Below, in pieces: positions 26,344 through 36,509 of a DNA stretch of 64,000 nt (position 1 is its first letter; each line of letters begins with the position of its first letter). Source of the DNA: Thalassobellus sediminis (lineage in GTDB: Bacteria > Bacteroidota > Bacteroidia > Flavobacteriales > Flavobacteriaceae); contig NZ_JBISCD010000040.1 in NCBI RefSeq assembly GCF_044386045.1, positions 1 through 64,000 of the forward strand. The letters are read 5' to 3'. The notes beneath the pieces were generated by a model. The model had not been told where the DNA came from and did no database searches. It was given only the letters and a program-made list of their open reading frames with translations. The position numbers were made by a program, and so were the translations under genes.

Positions 26344-26418
26344 ATGCACTAATATAAAACAAGTGACTATTTCACTATTTTAGTGTCTAAAAACATATTA
26401 ACTCTAATACTTTAAATT

Positions 26419-26619
26419 ATGAAAACACTTTTATCATGTGGTATAATACTTCTTTTATTAGTCTCTTGTACAGATAAGAAAAAAGAAAATGAAATAAAGA
26501 TTGAACAATCTATACAAAAAATTGACTCTATTGAGCAAGCAGTAGAAAAAGACATAAAAAGTCTTGAGGAAATTACTAATGATGTACAAGACGACTTAAA
26601 AGAATTAGACAACATTTAA
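26419..26619 (+). CDS. Small coiled-coil lipoprotein
   Basis: 66 residues. The signal is MKTLLSCGIILLLLVSC with a lipobox ending at C17. The mature part (~49 residues) is a single charged helix rich in Glu/Lys/Ile, probably a coiled coil. No domain is recognised. It lies 13 nt before the next gene and probably shares an mRNA with it. Confidence 0.72.
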   Translation: MKTLLSCGIILLLLVSCTDKKKENEIKIEQSIQKIDSIEQAVEKDIKSLEEITNDVQDDLKELDNI

Positions 26620-26632
26620 ACTAAAACAGATT

Positions 26633-27370
<738 letters not shown>

Positions 27371-27395
27371 AAAAATCTCTTTAAAAAATTTATAT

Positions 27396-27432
27396 AAATA
27401 AAGGTTAGCATTTAAAATGCTAACCTTTATTT
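27396..27432. terminator. Bidirectional terminator between convergent genes
   Basis: A perfect 16-bp stem (AAATAAAGGTTAGCAT and its complement) with a 5-nt loop lies between the charged secreted protein and the crotonase gene. Confidence 0.9.
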
Positions 27433-27465
27433 GTTTATATATCGTTCTTAAGTAATTAAAAAATT

Positions 27466-28215
27466 CTATCTAAAACGCTTCAAAGTTTTCTTAGTGAATT
27501 CACTTAACACTAACTTTCCGCTAATTTTAGCTCGCTCTAACAATAAATCATCCCAATGACCTGTATCTTCCCAAAGCACTTGTTTCATATTTATTAATGC
27601 TTCTGGGTTATAGCTCGCTAATTTATTTACTAACGTTTCAACAGCAATATCTAATGCTTCTGTAGTTTGTAATACCTCAGCATATAAACCTTTGCTTTTT
27701 GCGAATTCTGAAGAAAAAAAGGATTCGGCATCAATAGTCATTTCTGCCATAGCTGTTTTACCAATTTTTCTTGACACAGCGGGCTCTATAACAAAGGGGC
27801 CAATACCTATACTTAATTCACTTAATCTTATAGATGCATATACGGTAGCTAAACAATAATCGGTTGCAGCCGCTAAACCAACGCCTCCTCCTACAGCCTT
27901 ACCTTGCACGCGGCCTATAATTAATTTAGGACATTTACGCATGGTATTAATTACTTTTGCAAAGCCAGAAAAAAACTGTAATCCAGCCTCTTCGTCTTCA
28001 ATCTCTACAACCTCATTAAAACTAGCACCTGCACAAAAAGTTCTATCACCTCCACTTTTTAAAACAATAACTTTAATAGCATCATTTTTCCCTGCACCAA
28101 TAATTGTCTGTTCTAATTGAGTGAGTATATCACTAGGCATTGAGTTTCTATTTGGGTGATAAAACTCAATATACCCGACTTTGTTTTCTATATTTAATGT
28201 AACGTACGCTTCCAT
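27466..28215 (-). CDS. Enoyl-CoA hydratase/isomerase family protein
   Basis: 249 residues with the crotonase fold. The oxyanion-hole segments are FCAGASFNEV and GKAVGGGVGLAAATDYCLAT; the region holding the catalytic Glu is RLSELSIGIGPFVIEPAVSRKIG. No targeting signal. The substrate is undetermined; acyl-CoA metabolism (fatty or branched-chain) is likely. It stands alone, divergent from the rhodanese gene. Confidence 0.88.
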   Translation of the reverse strand: MEAYVTLNIENKVGYIEFYHPNRNSMPSDILTQLEQTIIGAGKNDAIKVIVLKSGGDRTFCAGASFNEVVEIEDEEAGLQFFSGFAKVINTMRKCPKLIIGRVQGKAVGGGVGLAAATDYCLATVYASIRLSELSIGIGPFVIEPAVSRKIGKTAMAEMTIDAESFFSSEFAKSKGLYAEVLQTTEALDIAVETLVNKLASYNPEALINMKQVLWEDTGHWDDLLLERAKISGKLVLSEFTKKTLKRFR

Positions 28216-28312
28216 TCTACTTATAAATTTCTGGTTGAAATATACATAAAATTTTTAGTAACAGATGTTACATTCTTTTATTATAAGTTAATGATATTTG
28301 CACAAACAAATT

Positions 28313-28624
28313 ATGAACATGGGTTTATTAGATATGCTATTTGGGAACAAAAAAGATATGATTAACGACTTTCAAAAAAGAGGTACTATTATTATTGATG
28401 TTCGTACTAAAGAAGAATATAGCCAAGGAGCTATTTCTGGTTCTAAAAATATTCCGTTACAGAATATTAGCTCTAAAATTAAAGACATAAAAAAACTAAA
28501 CAAACCTGTAATTACTTGTTGTGTTAGTGGCATGCGCTCTGCTAGTGCTGCATCCATTTTAAAAAGCAATGGTATTGAGTGTATGAATGGTGGTGGCTGG
28601 AGTAGCTTAAATAGTAAATTATAA
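28313..28624 (+). CDS. Rhodanese-domain protein
   Basis: 103 residues from the ATG used here; the TTG five codons upstream is less plausible. A single rhodanese domain with DVRTKEEYSQGAISGSKNIP and the active-site loop CCVSGMRSASAA (catalytic Cys, CxxGxRS form). It is cytoplasmic and probably a sulfur-transfer or thiol enzyme. Its stop overlaps the stop of the convergent DUF4230 gene by 6 nt, with no room for a terminator between them. Confidence 0.9.
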   Translation: MNMGLLDMLFGNKKDMINDFQKRGTIIIDVRTKEEYSQGAISGSKNIPLQNISSKIKDIKKLNKPVITCCVSGMRSASAASILKSNGIECMNGGGWSSLNSKL

Positions 28625-29233
28625 TTTCAACCCCTGAAAATCATCAATAGATTGCATCTGGTTTTCGTTATACTTTAAGGTCCACCCTAAAGAGTTTGTT
28701 AGAATATAGAATTTTGAAAGCTCACTGATCAATCTATTTTTAGCATTCTTTTTTAAATCGGATGCTTCTAATTTTTTATTTAATGATTGCTTTACAATAT
28801 TTTTAATATTGTTATAATCTTTAGCTTCAAACGGATTTAAAAAATCTGCTTGAATATCATAATATTCAAAATCTGGATTTATTTTTATTTCTTCTTTTGG
28901 AATACTTAATATGGTAAGTGTTTTATCCGTTTCATTAACTTCAAATTCAATTTTACTTAAATCGTAAGCAATAGTTACATCTGCATTAACAACAACCAAT
29001 GCTTTTTTCTCGGATGTGAAATAATCTCCAAAAATGTCTTTTGAATTTTTATAATTAAAAACTTCGCTAAAATGCCCTTCGGTAACAACTAGCTTCCCAA
29101 CATTTTTAATTTGCTCCTGTATAAGTATCGAGTTTTCCCGAAGTAGAATTTCATCACCCTTTTTATCTTCACAATATTTAAAAGTGAAAAGTATTATTAA
29201 AGTTAAAACAACACCGAATAGAATTTTTCGCAT
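28619..29233 (-). CDS. DUF4230 membrane-anchored protein
   Basis: 204 residues. An N-terminal hydrophobic anchor (~5-19) is followed by the DUF4230 domain with its recognisable opening (GKLVVTEGHFSEVFNYKN) and AYDLSKIEFEV block. Function unknown; the domain is expected outside the cytoplasmic membrane. Ends convergently with the rhodanese gene. Confidence 0.85.
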   Translation of the reverse strand: MRKILFGVVLTLIILFTFKYCEDKKGDEILLRENSILIQEQIKNVGKLVVTEGHFSEVFNYKNSKDIFGDYFTSEKKALVVVNADVTIAYDLSKIEFEVNETDKTLTILSIPKEEIKINPDFEYYDIQADFLNPFEAKDYNNIKNIVKQSLNKKLEASDLKKNAKNRLISELSKFYILTNSLGWTLKYNENQMQSIDDFQGLKL

Positions 29234-29442
29234 CCCCTAATTTAGAAATATTTTGGAACTAACACCCTTTATGAGAAACGAAAATTAGAATATTATTTAA
29301 TGGAAGAACTTATTATAAAGCAAAAAACATCAGTTTATCTTCGACATATGAAGTCTAACTAATGTAATTAACTCAAGCTTAATAGCACTACAAATATATA
29401 GCAATTACACGTTTTTCTTATTAAGAGAAAGTTAAACTAACA

Positions 29443-30093
29443 TTATATTAAGTTATTCTTTTTTGCTTTTTGTACAGCTTCTATCTTATTGTGTACTTGT
29501 AATTTCTTATATATATTTTCAATATGCTTTCTTACTGTACCTGTAGACAAAATTAAATTACTGGCAATTAAATTATAACTCAAGCCTTTGCTTAAATGTT
29601 CTAAAACCTCAATTTCTCTAGCTGTCAATTTAATATCTTCTTGTTCTTGAGTGTTTTCTATATCAAAAGGGTTTCTAAGCAATTTTAAAGTTTTCATAGC
29701 AATAGACGGATTCATTGCTGCACCACCATTTAAAGTATCTTTTATACCTTCACACAAATCTTTTGCTTTAACTTCTTTAAGTAAATACCCATCGGCTCCA
29801 GCTTTTATTGCATTAAAAATATTTTCATCATTATCAAAAACCGTGAGCATTATAATTTTTATGTGAGGATATTTTTGTTTTACTATTTCGGTAGCCTCAA
29901 TTCCATTTAAGACAGGCATTTCAATATCCATTAAAATTAAGTCGATATTGTGATTTTCTTCAAGTTTAACTAACAGATCAGAACCATTTAACGCCGAAAA
30001 GATAATCTTCAAACTTTCAAAAAATGATAATTTTTCAGCAACCATTCTTATTAAGAAAGAATTATCATCTACAATAGCTATTTTAATATTCAT
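29443..30093 (-). CDS. NarL-type response regulator
   Basis: 216 residues: a receiver domain (1-120) with phospho-acceptor D56 in LILMDIEMPVLNG, acidic pair D9/D10, and the conserved T/K region (IMLTVFDN, LLKEVKAKD). The C-terminal LuxR-type helix-turn-helix is LTAREIEVLEHLSKGLSY followed by STGTVRKHIENIYKKL. It follows the TPR histidine kinase gene by 11 nt and is surely its partner. Confidence 0.95.
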   Translation of the reverse strand: MNIKIAIVDDNSFLIRMVAEKLSFFESLKIIFSALNGSDLLVKLEENHNIDLILMDIEMPVLNGIEATEIVKQKYPHIKIIMLTVFDNDENIFNAIKAGADGYLLKEVKAKDLCEGIKDTLNGGAAMNPSIAMKTLKLLRNPFDIENTQEQEDIKLTAREIEVLEHLSKGLSYNLIASNLILSTGTVRKHIENIYKKLQVHNKIEAVQKAKKNNLI

Positions 30094-30104
30094 TTCCTAA
30101 CAGA

Positions 30105-32048
30105 TTAGATTTCTAAGATTACTGATGTTCCTTTATTTAAACTACTTTTAATTTTAAAAGTAGCACTTATATCATGAGCTCTTTTTTTCATATTATTAAG
30201 TCCGTTTCCTAACATAACATTATTTTCTTCAAACCCTTTACCATTATCTTTAACTGTAAATTTTATATTGCTTTTCAACTTTTCTATATTTACATTAACA
30301 TTTGAAGCTTCAGAATATTTAATAGCATTATTTATAGCCTCTTGAATAATTCTATAAATATTCATTCCCATAACAGACTTAAATTCTAACTCTTTTGAAA
30401 GAGATTCGTCAATATTAAAATCAAATTTTATTGAACTTGATGAAGCATCTGCATTATCAATAAAATTTGAAATACGCCCTTGTAAATCTTCTAAAGAAAT
30501 AGCATTTTTATTCATTGCCCAAATAGTATCGCGCAATTCATATATAGTGTCTTTTGTAAAAGCACTAATATAGCTTAACTTATTAGTTAATTTCTCATTT
30601 GTAATTTTAAACCCATATTGCAAATTATCAATAGATGAGATAATAAAAGTAAGTTGAGCACCTATATTATCATGCAAATCACGTGATATTTTTAATCGTT
30701 GCTCATTTAGTTTATTTTGAGTTTCAATTTTAACTAATGCTTCTTTTAACTCACCTTCTTTTTTAAGTTGTTCATTCTTTAAATTTTGCTGTTTATAAAC
30801 AAGATAGCCTAATATCGACAATACAATTGCTAAAATACTTAAGCCAATTATTTGAGTGTTTTTTTGATTTATGTGAAGTTCTTTTTCGGCTAAATCTGCT
30901 CTTTGAGATAGAATTTCTTTTTCTTTTTTTTCTGTTTGATATTTAGTTTCTAACTCGTAAATAGTTTTTATTTTTTTCACTTCGAGAAAAGCATCTTTTG
31001 CTTGACTATAAGCCTCAAAATTATTATAGGCACTGTAATAATCTCCTGTTAAAGCTTCTAATTTAGCTAATGATTTTAAAGCGTCAATTTTAAATTCTAC
31101 ATAATTATTTTCTTCTATTATTTCCAGAGCTTCAAAAAGCAATTTCTTCGCCTTAGTGTATTGACTTGTTAAAACATAATTATTAGCTAAAGAAATTTGA
31201 GTATTAGACAATTCATATAAATTCTTGTCATTTTTAAAATCTGAAATTGCAGACAAGAAATCTATTCTTGCTTCTTCATGCTGTTTTAAACTATCCTTAG
31301 CTACAGCCATATTAGATTTCATATATGGTACATACCTAGTATAACCTAATTTCTTATATAACCGGGCTGCTTTTTCTGAGTATTCAATAGATTTCTTGTA
31401 ATCTTTAAGTAAAGTAAAAACAGAACCTATATTACCCGTTACAATGGCTTCTCCTATTTCAAAATTATTTTCTTCATAAATCAAAAGAGCTCTTTGGTAA
31501 TAATTTAATACTTTCTCATACTCCTTTTGTTTTTTATAAACAATACCTATATTAACTAAAACTGTTGGAACTTTTTCAAAATCTTTAGAATGTTTTTCGT
31601 AAATATTTAATGCTTTAAAGTAGTTTATTAAAGCAAGATCATAATTTCCCTTAATATCCTCTACAATACCTATATTACAATACGTATCTGCAATACCAAT
31701 TGTATCGTTTATTTTTAATTTAATTTCTAATCCTTTTTGATGATATATTTCGGCACTATCAATTTTATTTAAAGTTTCGAATGATGAAGCAATATTGTTA
31801 TATGCTGAAGCAATTGCTTTATCATTATTTATAGCCTTTGAGACTGTTAGTGAACGCATAGCATAAAAGAGTGCTGAATCGGCATTAGAATTTCTAAACT
31901 CCCAGGAAAGTTCATTAAGAGTTGCTATTAAAGGAAGTTTTTTTTGATTTTTAGAGACATTCAATAAGCTATCTAATCTCTTACTATTTATTTGTGAGTA
32001 AGAAACAAAAGACAGACTACAAAAAATGAAAATAAAATATTTTAACAT
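30105..32048 (-). CDS. TPR-containing histidine kinase
   Basis: 647 residues. A signal peptide (1-18) leads to tetratricopeptide repeats (~30-370) outside the cytoplasm, for example ADTYCNIGIVEDIKGNYDLALINYFKALNIYE. A membrane helix follows (~400-418, IGLSILAIVLSILGYLVY), then a coiled coil, the HisKA_3 phospho-acceptor site (RDLHDNIGAQLTF) and an HATPase domain with VKDNGKGFEENN. This is the common Bacteroidota arrangement of a LuxR-partner kinase. The signal sensed is unknown. It is followed by the NarL-type regulator. Confidence 0.92.
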   Translation of the reverse strand: MLKYFIFIFCSLSFVSYSQINSKRLDSLLNVSKNQKKLPLIATLNELSWEFRNSNADSALFYAMRSLTVSKAINNDKAIASAYNNIASSFETLNKIDSAEIYHQKGLEIKLKINDTIGIADTYCNIGIVEDIKGNYDLALINYFKALNIYEKHSKDFEKVPTVLVNIGIVYKKQKEYEKVLNYYQRALLIYEENNFEIGEAIVTGNIGSVFTLLKDYKKSIEYSEKAARLYKKLGYTRYVPYMKSNMAVAKDSLKQHEEARIDFLSAISDFKNDKNLYELSNTQISLANNYVLTSQYTKAKKLLFEALEIIEENNYVEFKIDALKSLAKLEALTGDYYSAYNNFEAYSQAKDAFLEVKKIKTIYELETKYQTEKKEKEILSQRADLAEKELHINQKNTQIIGLSILAIVLSILGYLVYKQQNLKNEQLKKEGELKEALVKIETQNKLNEQRLKISRDLHDNIGAQLTFIISSIDNLQYGFKITNEKLTNKLSYISAFTKDTIYELRDTIWAMNKNAISLEDLQGRISNFIDNADASSSSIKFDFNIDESLSKELEFKSVMGMNIYRIIQEAINNAIKYSEASNVNVNIEKLKSNIKFTVKDNGKGFEENNVMLGNGLNNMKKRAHDISATFKIKSSLNKGTSVILEI

Positions 32049-32064
32049 TAAGGTAAATTAAACA

Positions 32065-32343
32065 TTATTCTATAAAGTATCTTTTTTGCAACATAAGAAG
32101 TTCGTTAGTAATTTTAAAAAGCCTATTAATTATACCTATATAAAATTCGTCAGACAATAATAATTTCTCTGAAATTAGAGTAAAACGTTTTTCCTCTAAT
32201 CTTAGCTTACTTAATAACCTTGAACAAATTTCAACATCTAACTTACTTTTCATTTTTGTTTCTACAAAAACTTTAATCGAAATACCAATTAACAACGCCA
32301 CTATTAGATAAATTGTTATACTAAAAAACAAATTAAAATCCAT
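32065..32343 (-). CDS. Small single-helix membrane protein
   Basis: 92 residues with one N-terminal membrane helix (~5-27) and a basic/helical cytoplasmic tail. No known domain. It precedes the histidine kinase by 16 nt on the same strand, so it is likely co-transcribed; an accessory role to that kinase is possible but not shown. Confidence 0.58.
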   Translation of the reverse strand: MDFNLFFSITIYLIVALLIGISIKVFVETKMKSKLDVEICSRLLSKLRLEEKRFTLISEKLLLSDEFYIGIINRLFKITNELLMLQKRYFIE

Positions 32344-32400
32344 CGCATTTAAAATTTAAAGCTTAATATTAATGTAAAATTTAAATTATAGTGACAGCAT

Positions 32401-32454
32401 AAAAAAAACACCAACCACAAATCTTTTTATTGATTTGAACAGCTGATGTTTTTT
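32401..32454 (-). terminator. Terminator-like hairpin after the beta-propeller gene
   Basis: AAAAAACACCA and TGATGTTTTTT pair across a 30-nt loop, with one position that is a G-U wobble in minus-strand RNA. It follows the PQQ-like gene (minus) and precedes the small membrane gene. Confidence 0.5.
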
Positions 32455-32594
32455 AATATGAACTGATTAATAGCATTTTAAATTTAACCTAATATATTGA
32501 ACATCAGACAATTTTTCGATTAAGTGTTATAAAAAAAGATTAAGCGCAATAATTAATTTACCACGCCTAATCAAACAAATCTCAACAACAAGAT

Positions 32595-34445
32595 TTATTC
32601 TTTAAGGTCGTAAGAGTATATGGTACTTCCATTAGCCAAGTAATATAAATACCCACCAATCTCATCAACTTCATATGTTGGTTTTTTGTCTTTTAAAACA
32701 ATTTCTTTCTCTACCACTCCAGAATCTTTATTAACTTTCACCAAACCTACGCCATCATCAAGTTTTGTTAAAATAAATTGAGCATCTTTAGTTGCAGCTG
32801 TTGCTCTAAAACGTTTCGCCATTTCGTTAAACGATGCGGTAGCAATAGCAGCAAAAGCATCGGCTTCTCGCTGTTTTTGAGCACCGTATTGATTGTACTG
32901 TCCTAAATGATTTTTATTAGCTCCTGCCTGAAAACTTGCATCAGCCATTGCAGCCGTAGATGCCAAAGCCAATGCACTTAAGGCCACTACGGCAAAAGCA
33001 CTTTTACCTGGAGAACGAAAATATTCATGAAAATTTTCTGAACCATCAAAACCAAGCATCATCATATTCTGATCTGAAGACAACAATAACCCACTATCTC
33101 TAATCTCTAAACTTGTTGGATCCTCCTTTTCATCAAAACTATAAGATGCTAAGGCACTTACATCACCAGAGTTTTCGTCTATAGCAATCATTTCTTCTCC
33201 TGTACTAATTAAATAACGACTATGCGCCTGATCATATACACTTGTTACTGCTTTAGCGCGCTTATATTTTATAGGTTTACTCCAAATAGATTCTCCTGTT
33301 TCTAAATTAATAATATCTGCATCACTATCTGTTATGTAAATCATACCCTGTTTAGTTAATGCCATGGTATGAATATTTTCACCTGTTTTTAGTGGCTTTT
33401 TAAACAAAGGCTGTCCTTCAAACGATATTTTGTTAATTCCACCTTCTCCAATACCAAATAAAATCCCGTCATCCATAATATAAAAGTGTTGAACATATCC
33501 TTTAGTTTTTGGAGCTTTTTCCCAAAGATCTTCACCTGTACTTGCCGATAAAAAAGAAATATTACTTTGCGCTTTTGCAGCTGCTAATTTTGCTAAACCT
33601 CCTTTACCCGAACTAGCTACATCACTAACAATAGCTAGACCTTTAGGTGTAATCTCGAAATTTGAAACAAACCCTTTTAATTTTTTCCCATCAGACCACA
33701 ATTCTGATCCATTACTACCTACTTTGTGCACCTCATGATTTTTTCCTTTATTAACGAAAGCATATAACGATTTTCCATCTTCAGCAGGTTCAACAAAAGC
33801 AACATTTTTTAAATCGGCTGTCCAAGTTTCATTACCCGTTGCTAAATCAATTCTATACAAACGTTTTTGCGAAGAAACAATTAAGCCACCATGAATTATT
33901 TTAGGAGTTCCAGTCATAATTTCAGAACCTTTTAAAGTTAAAAGTTTTTCTTCTTTCCCTGTTCCCATATCATAAATCCCAATAGCCTGTGCATACTTTT
34001 CTTTTGCTGTACGTTGACCAGAAACAATAAGTTTATTTTCTGGCAACAATAAGGTTGGTTGTCCTGCTGCTTTCCATCCGTTTGCTTTTGTATCAAATAA
34101 TCTTTTGCCAGAAACTACATCTATTACACTTTGCTTTGCAGAAATACCTGCAAATCCTGCTTGACCAACCATAACATAAGGCGTATTAGGTATTATATTT
34201 ATTTCTTCTTCTTTTACTTTTCCATAATCATCAAAGTTAAAAAGTAAGCCTTCTTGTCCAGGTTTAATACCTGCTAATCCTTTTCCGTGTGTAATTAATA
34301 ATACTCCCGAACTAGTAAGGGTCATTTTTTCAACCTTACCACCCAAATCATAATTAAAATTTGGTACTTCTGCCTTTTGAGCGTTTACTGTTGTCACTAA
34401 TAGCATCGCTATTAAGAATGACATTAATTGACTAAATTTTCTCAT
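32595..34445 (-). CDS. PQQ-like beta-propeller secreted protein
   Basis: 616 residues with a signal peptide (1-22). Repeated blades with PQQ/WD-like motifs: TGNETWTADLKN, TGEDLWEKAPKT, TGESIWSKPIKY, SGDVSALASYSF. Near residues 480-510 there is a hydrophobic Ala-rich segment (SAFAVVALSALALASTA) that could be a membrane helix or a buried strand pair. No cofactor ligands for a PQQ enzyme are seen, so binding or scaffolding is more likely than catalysis. The DUF6252 lipoprotein gene lies 21 nt upstream, so the two are probably one operon. Confidence 0.75.
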   Translation of the reverse strand: MRKFSQLMSFLIAMLLVTTVNAQKAEVPNFNYDLGGKVEKMTLTSSGVLLITHGKGLAGIKPGQEGLLFNFDDYGKVKEEEINIIPNTPYVMVGQAGFAGISAKQSVIDVVSGKRLFDTKANGWKAAGQPTLLLPENKLIVSGQRTAKEKYAQAIGIYDMGTGKEEKLLTLKGSEIMTGTPKIIHGGLIVSSQKRLYRIDLATGNETWTADLKNVAFVEPAEDGKSLYAFVNKGKNHEVHKVGSNGSELWSDGKKLKGFVSNFEITPKGLAIVSDVASSGKGGLAKLAAAKAQSNISFLSASTGEDLWEKAPKTKGYVQHFYIMDDGILFGIGEGGINKISFEGQPLFKKPLKTGENIHTMALTKQGMIYITDSDADIINLETGESIWSKPIKYKRAKAVTSVYDQAHSRYLISTGEEMIAIDENSGDVSALASYSFDEKEDPTSLEIRDSGLLLSSDQNMMMLGFDGSENFHEYFRSPGKSAFAVVALSALALASTAAMADASFQAGANKNHLGQYNQYGAQKQREADAFAAIATASFNEMAKRFRATAATKDAQFILTKLDDGVGLVKVNKDSGVVEKEIVLKDKKPTYEVDEIGGYLYYLANGSTIYSYDLKE

Positions 34446-34466
34446 TGTTGATTTTGTTTAAATAGT

Positions 34467-35009
34467 TTATATGGTTTTCTTATTTAGATTAAAAGATCCA
34501 TCAGTAATATTCTTTATAGAATTATTTCCTAACACATTTTTACATTTAAAGTTAAATGTTCCAATAACCTTAGTATCTGTTTCTTCCGAAACTGAAATAG
34601 ACCCCACCAATGTATCATCATAGGGTGCTTGCCAAATTTCTGTAGTTGAAGCAGTAGGATTACTTAAATTAACATCTGTTTCGGTATAAGATGCTGAGTT
34701 TGTAACTGCTAGATTTGCTCCTGTAAATTCATAAGTACCGGCTCCCGCATAACCAAATACAGTTAATGCAAAAGCATTACCATCACTATTTGTAGCTATA
34801 ATTATTAAATTTTTACCAGGTCCAGCTGTTGCAACGGTAGCAGATGATGAAATCTCCATAGATTTATATGATGTTCCATCAACTTTCGCAGTTAATATTC
34901 CTGAAGGTGCATTTCCACCAGATCCACCATCGTCACTTGTTGAACAAGATGAAAATGTTATTACTGAAATTACTGTTAGAAATAACATGCATTGTTTTAA
35001 TTTTCTCAT
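34467..35009 (-). CDS. DUF6252 lipoprotein
   Basis: 180 residues from the ATG used here; an upstream in-frame start (14 codons) lacks a signal sequence at its N-terminus. The lipobox ends at Cys in TFSSC. A Gly/Ser/Asp linker follows, then a small beta domain with the family's GILTAKVDGTSYKS opening and a conserved closing GSFNLN. Function unknown. It precedes the beta-propeller gene by 21 nt. Confidence 0.8.
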   Translation of the reverse strand: MRKLKQCMLFLTVISVITFSSCSTSDDGGSGGNAPSGILTAKVDGTSYKSMEISSSATVATAGPGKNLIIIATNSDGNAFALTVFGYAGAGTYEFTGANLAVTNSASYTETDVNLSNPTASTTEIWQAPYDDTLVGSISVSEETDTKVIGTFNFKCKNVLGNNSIKNITDGSFNLNKKTI

Positions 35010-35090
35010 TTTAGAATTTGTTTTATGATTAATAGCATCACAAAACTGCAACTTTAATAAAATGAAATCAATACGATGAATTACGTATAT

Positions 35091-36035
35091 TTAGAATACG
35101 ATATGAGAAAATTGTGTTTGTAGAGTCTCTTTTTTAGTTTCTAATTTTTGAAGAAACTTTTTATGTGCTTCAGATGTTGGATTAAACGGTTTGTGCAGAA
35201 GTCCTTTTTGAATAGCATCAACTTCTTCCATTGTTTTTAAAGCTTCAGTAGAAATCCAAACCTGCTTAACCTTTTCCCAGATATAATCAATTGCTGTTTG
35301 GTTTGGATGAATCATATCTTCGGCATAAAAACGATAATCGCGAAGTTCATCCATCATAATTTCATACGATGGAAAATAATATGATTGATTACATACAACT
35401 TGATGGATTGCAGTTAATAAATGTGATTTACTTTGCGTATTCTCGACAAATCCATCTTTTGTATGACGGATTGGAGAAACTGTAAAAATTACAGTAGCAT
35501 CATAATTAACACTTCTTATCAAGTTTAATATGCTTTGTAAAGAATCTGATACTTCTTCAACAGATAACAGCTCTTTTTTAAATTGCTTTTGAGGTACTTT
35601 ATGGCAATTGGCAACTATATTATTTGACTCAACAGAACGATAAACCCAAGATGTTCCCAAAGTAATAACAATGTGAGAAGATGTCTTTATTTGTTTGTCT
35701 GTTGCTTCTAGAATAACGTTCAATACTTTTAACAATTCATCCTTAGATGTATTGCTTAGCTTAGAATGCGCATCAAAACAATGCCATTGTTCATTATAAA
35801 AAAACAAATCGTTTTCAGAGTGCTTACCTCCATTAACAGCTCTTTCTATTAACGTTTCTATTGCTTTAGTGTGAAATAAAACACCAAAAGGATTTTGGGT
35901 ATTTTTAATCTTGAAATAATCTAATTTTTTACCAATATTATCTGAAAAACAAGAACCTAATAATAACACATTAGAATGGTAGTCTATTTGGTTATTAGAC
36001 TGCTTTTCTAATGGTATTTTGGTTTGAAGGTTCAT
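35091..36035 (-). CDS. GSCFA-domain protein (SGNH-like)
   Basis: 314 residues from the ATG used here. The nucleophile motif is LLLGSCFSDNIG, the GSCFA signature, near residue 22. Further conserved blocks: NPFGVLFHTKAI, VITLGTSWVYR, FTVSPIRHTKDGF, and a final DMIHPNQTAIDYIW with the D-x-x-H pair of SGNH hydrolases. A longer start exists, but its extra 13 residues come from the inverted repeat next to the gene. Probably an esterase or acyltransferase; substrate unknown. Confidence 0.88.
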   Translation of the reverse strand: MNLQTKIPLEKQSNNQIDYHSNVLLLGSCFSDNIGKKLDYFKIKNTQNPFGVLFHTKAIETLIERAVNGGKHSENDLFFYNEQWHCFDAHSKLSNTSKDELLKVLNVILEATDKQIKTSSHIVITLGTSWVYRSVESNNIVANCHKVPQKQFKKELLSVEEVSDSLQSILNLIRSVNYDATVIFTVSPIRHTKDGFVENTQSKSHLLTAIHQVVCNQSYYFPSYEIMMDELRDYRFYAEDMIHPNQTAIDYIWEKVKQVWISTEALKTMEEVDAIQKGLLHKPFNPTSEAHKKFLQKLETKKETLQTQFSHIVF

Positions 36036-36053
36036 CTGAAAATATTTTTTTCG

Positions 36054-36076
36054 CGCAAAGGCGCTAAGACACAAAG
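36054..36076 (+). repeat. Left inverted repeat of the GxxExxY unit
   Basis: 23 nt beginning CGCAAAGGCGCTAAGAC and ending CAAAG. It matches the reverse complement of 36510-36532 at 21 of 23 positions. The two sit 18 nt past the stop and 17 nt before the start of the enclosed gene. Confidence 0.8.
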
Positions 36077-36093
36077 TTTAAAAGCAATAAATA

Positions 36094-36492
36094 CTACTCT
36101 AAGCCATTTACCAATCTTGTAATTCCTGTTTTTATTAAAGGACTATTAAAATTAACTAACAACCCTAATTTCAATCCAGATAATTTTAAATATGTCATCA
36201 ATTGTTTCTTATACACAGGATGAATCTCTAAAACTGATTTAATTTCAATAATCACTTTATTATCAACAATTAAATCAGTTCTAAACCCTAAATCTAAAAT
36301 TTCACCCTTCCAAATAACTGGTAATTGTTTTTGACGTTCTACTTTTAAACCTTTATCAGTTAATTCTCTAAATAAAACCTCTTCATAAACAGACTCCAAT
36401 AATCCTGGACCTAAACCTACATGAATATGATAACAACAATCTACAATTATTGAAGCCAAATAATTCTCAAAAGATTCTTCTTGTTTATCCAT
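36094..36492 (-). CDS. GxxExxY protein (PD-(D/E)xK-like)
   Basis: 132 residues, the normal length. The family motif GLLESVY is at 30-36 (G30, E33, Y36). A nuclease-like core follows: D73 in RTDLIVDNK, then E83 and K85 in IIEIKS, which is the PD-(D/E)xK arrangement. The protein has a terminal hydrophobic beta segment (GLKLGLLVNFN). It is flanked by inverted repeats on both sides, suggesting that it is or was a mobile unit inserted between GSCFA and alaS. Biological role unknown. Confidence 0.88.
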   Translation of the reverse strand: MDKQEESFENYLASIIVDCCYHIHVGLGPGLLESVYEEVLFRELTDKGLKVERQKQLPVIWKGEILDLGFRTDLIVDNKVIIEIKSVLEIHPVYKKQLMTYLKLSGLKLGLLVNFNSPLIKTGITRLVNGLE

Positions 36493-36509
36493 TATTTGTT
36501 AATATACAA

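Noticed and set aside
36036..36074. Longer start of the GSCFA protein
   Set aside because: The extra codons come from the inverted repeat (SAFARK-like read-through) and are not part of the family sequence.
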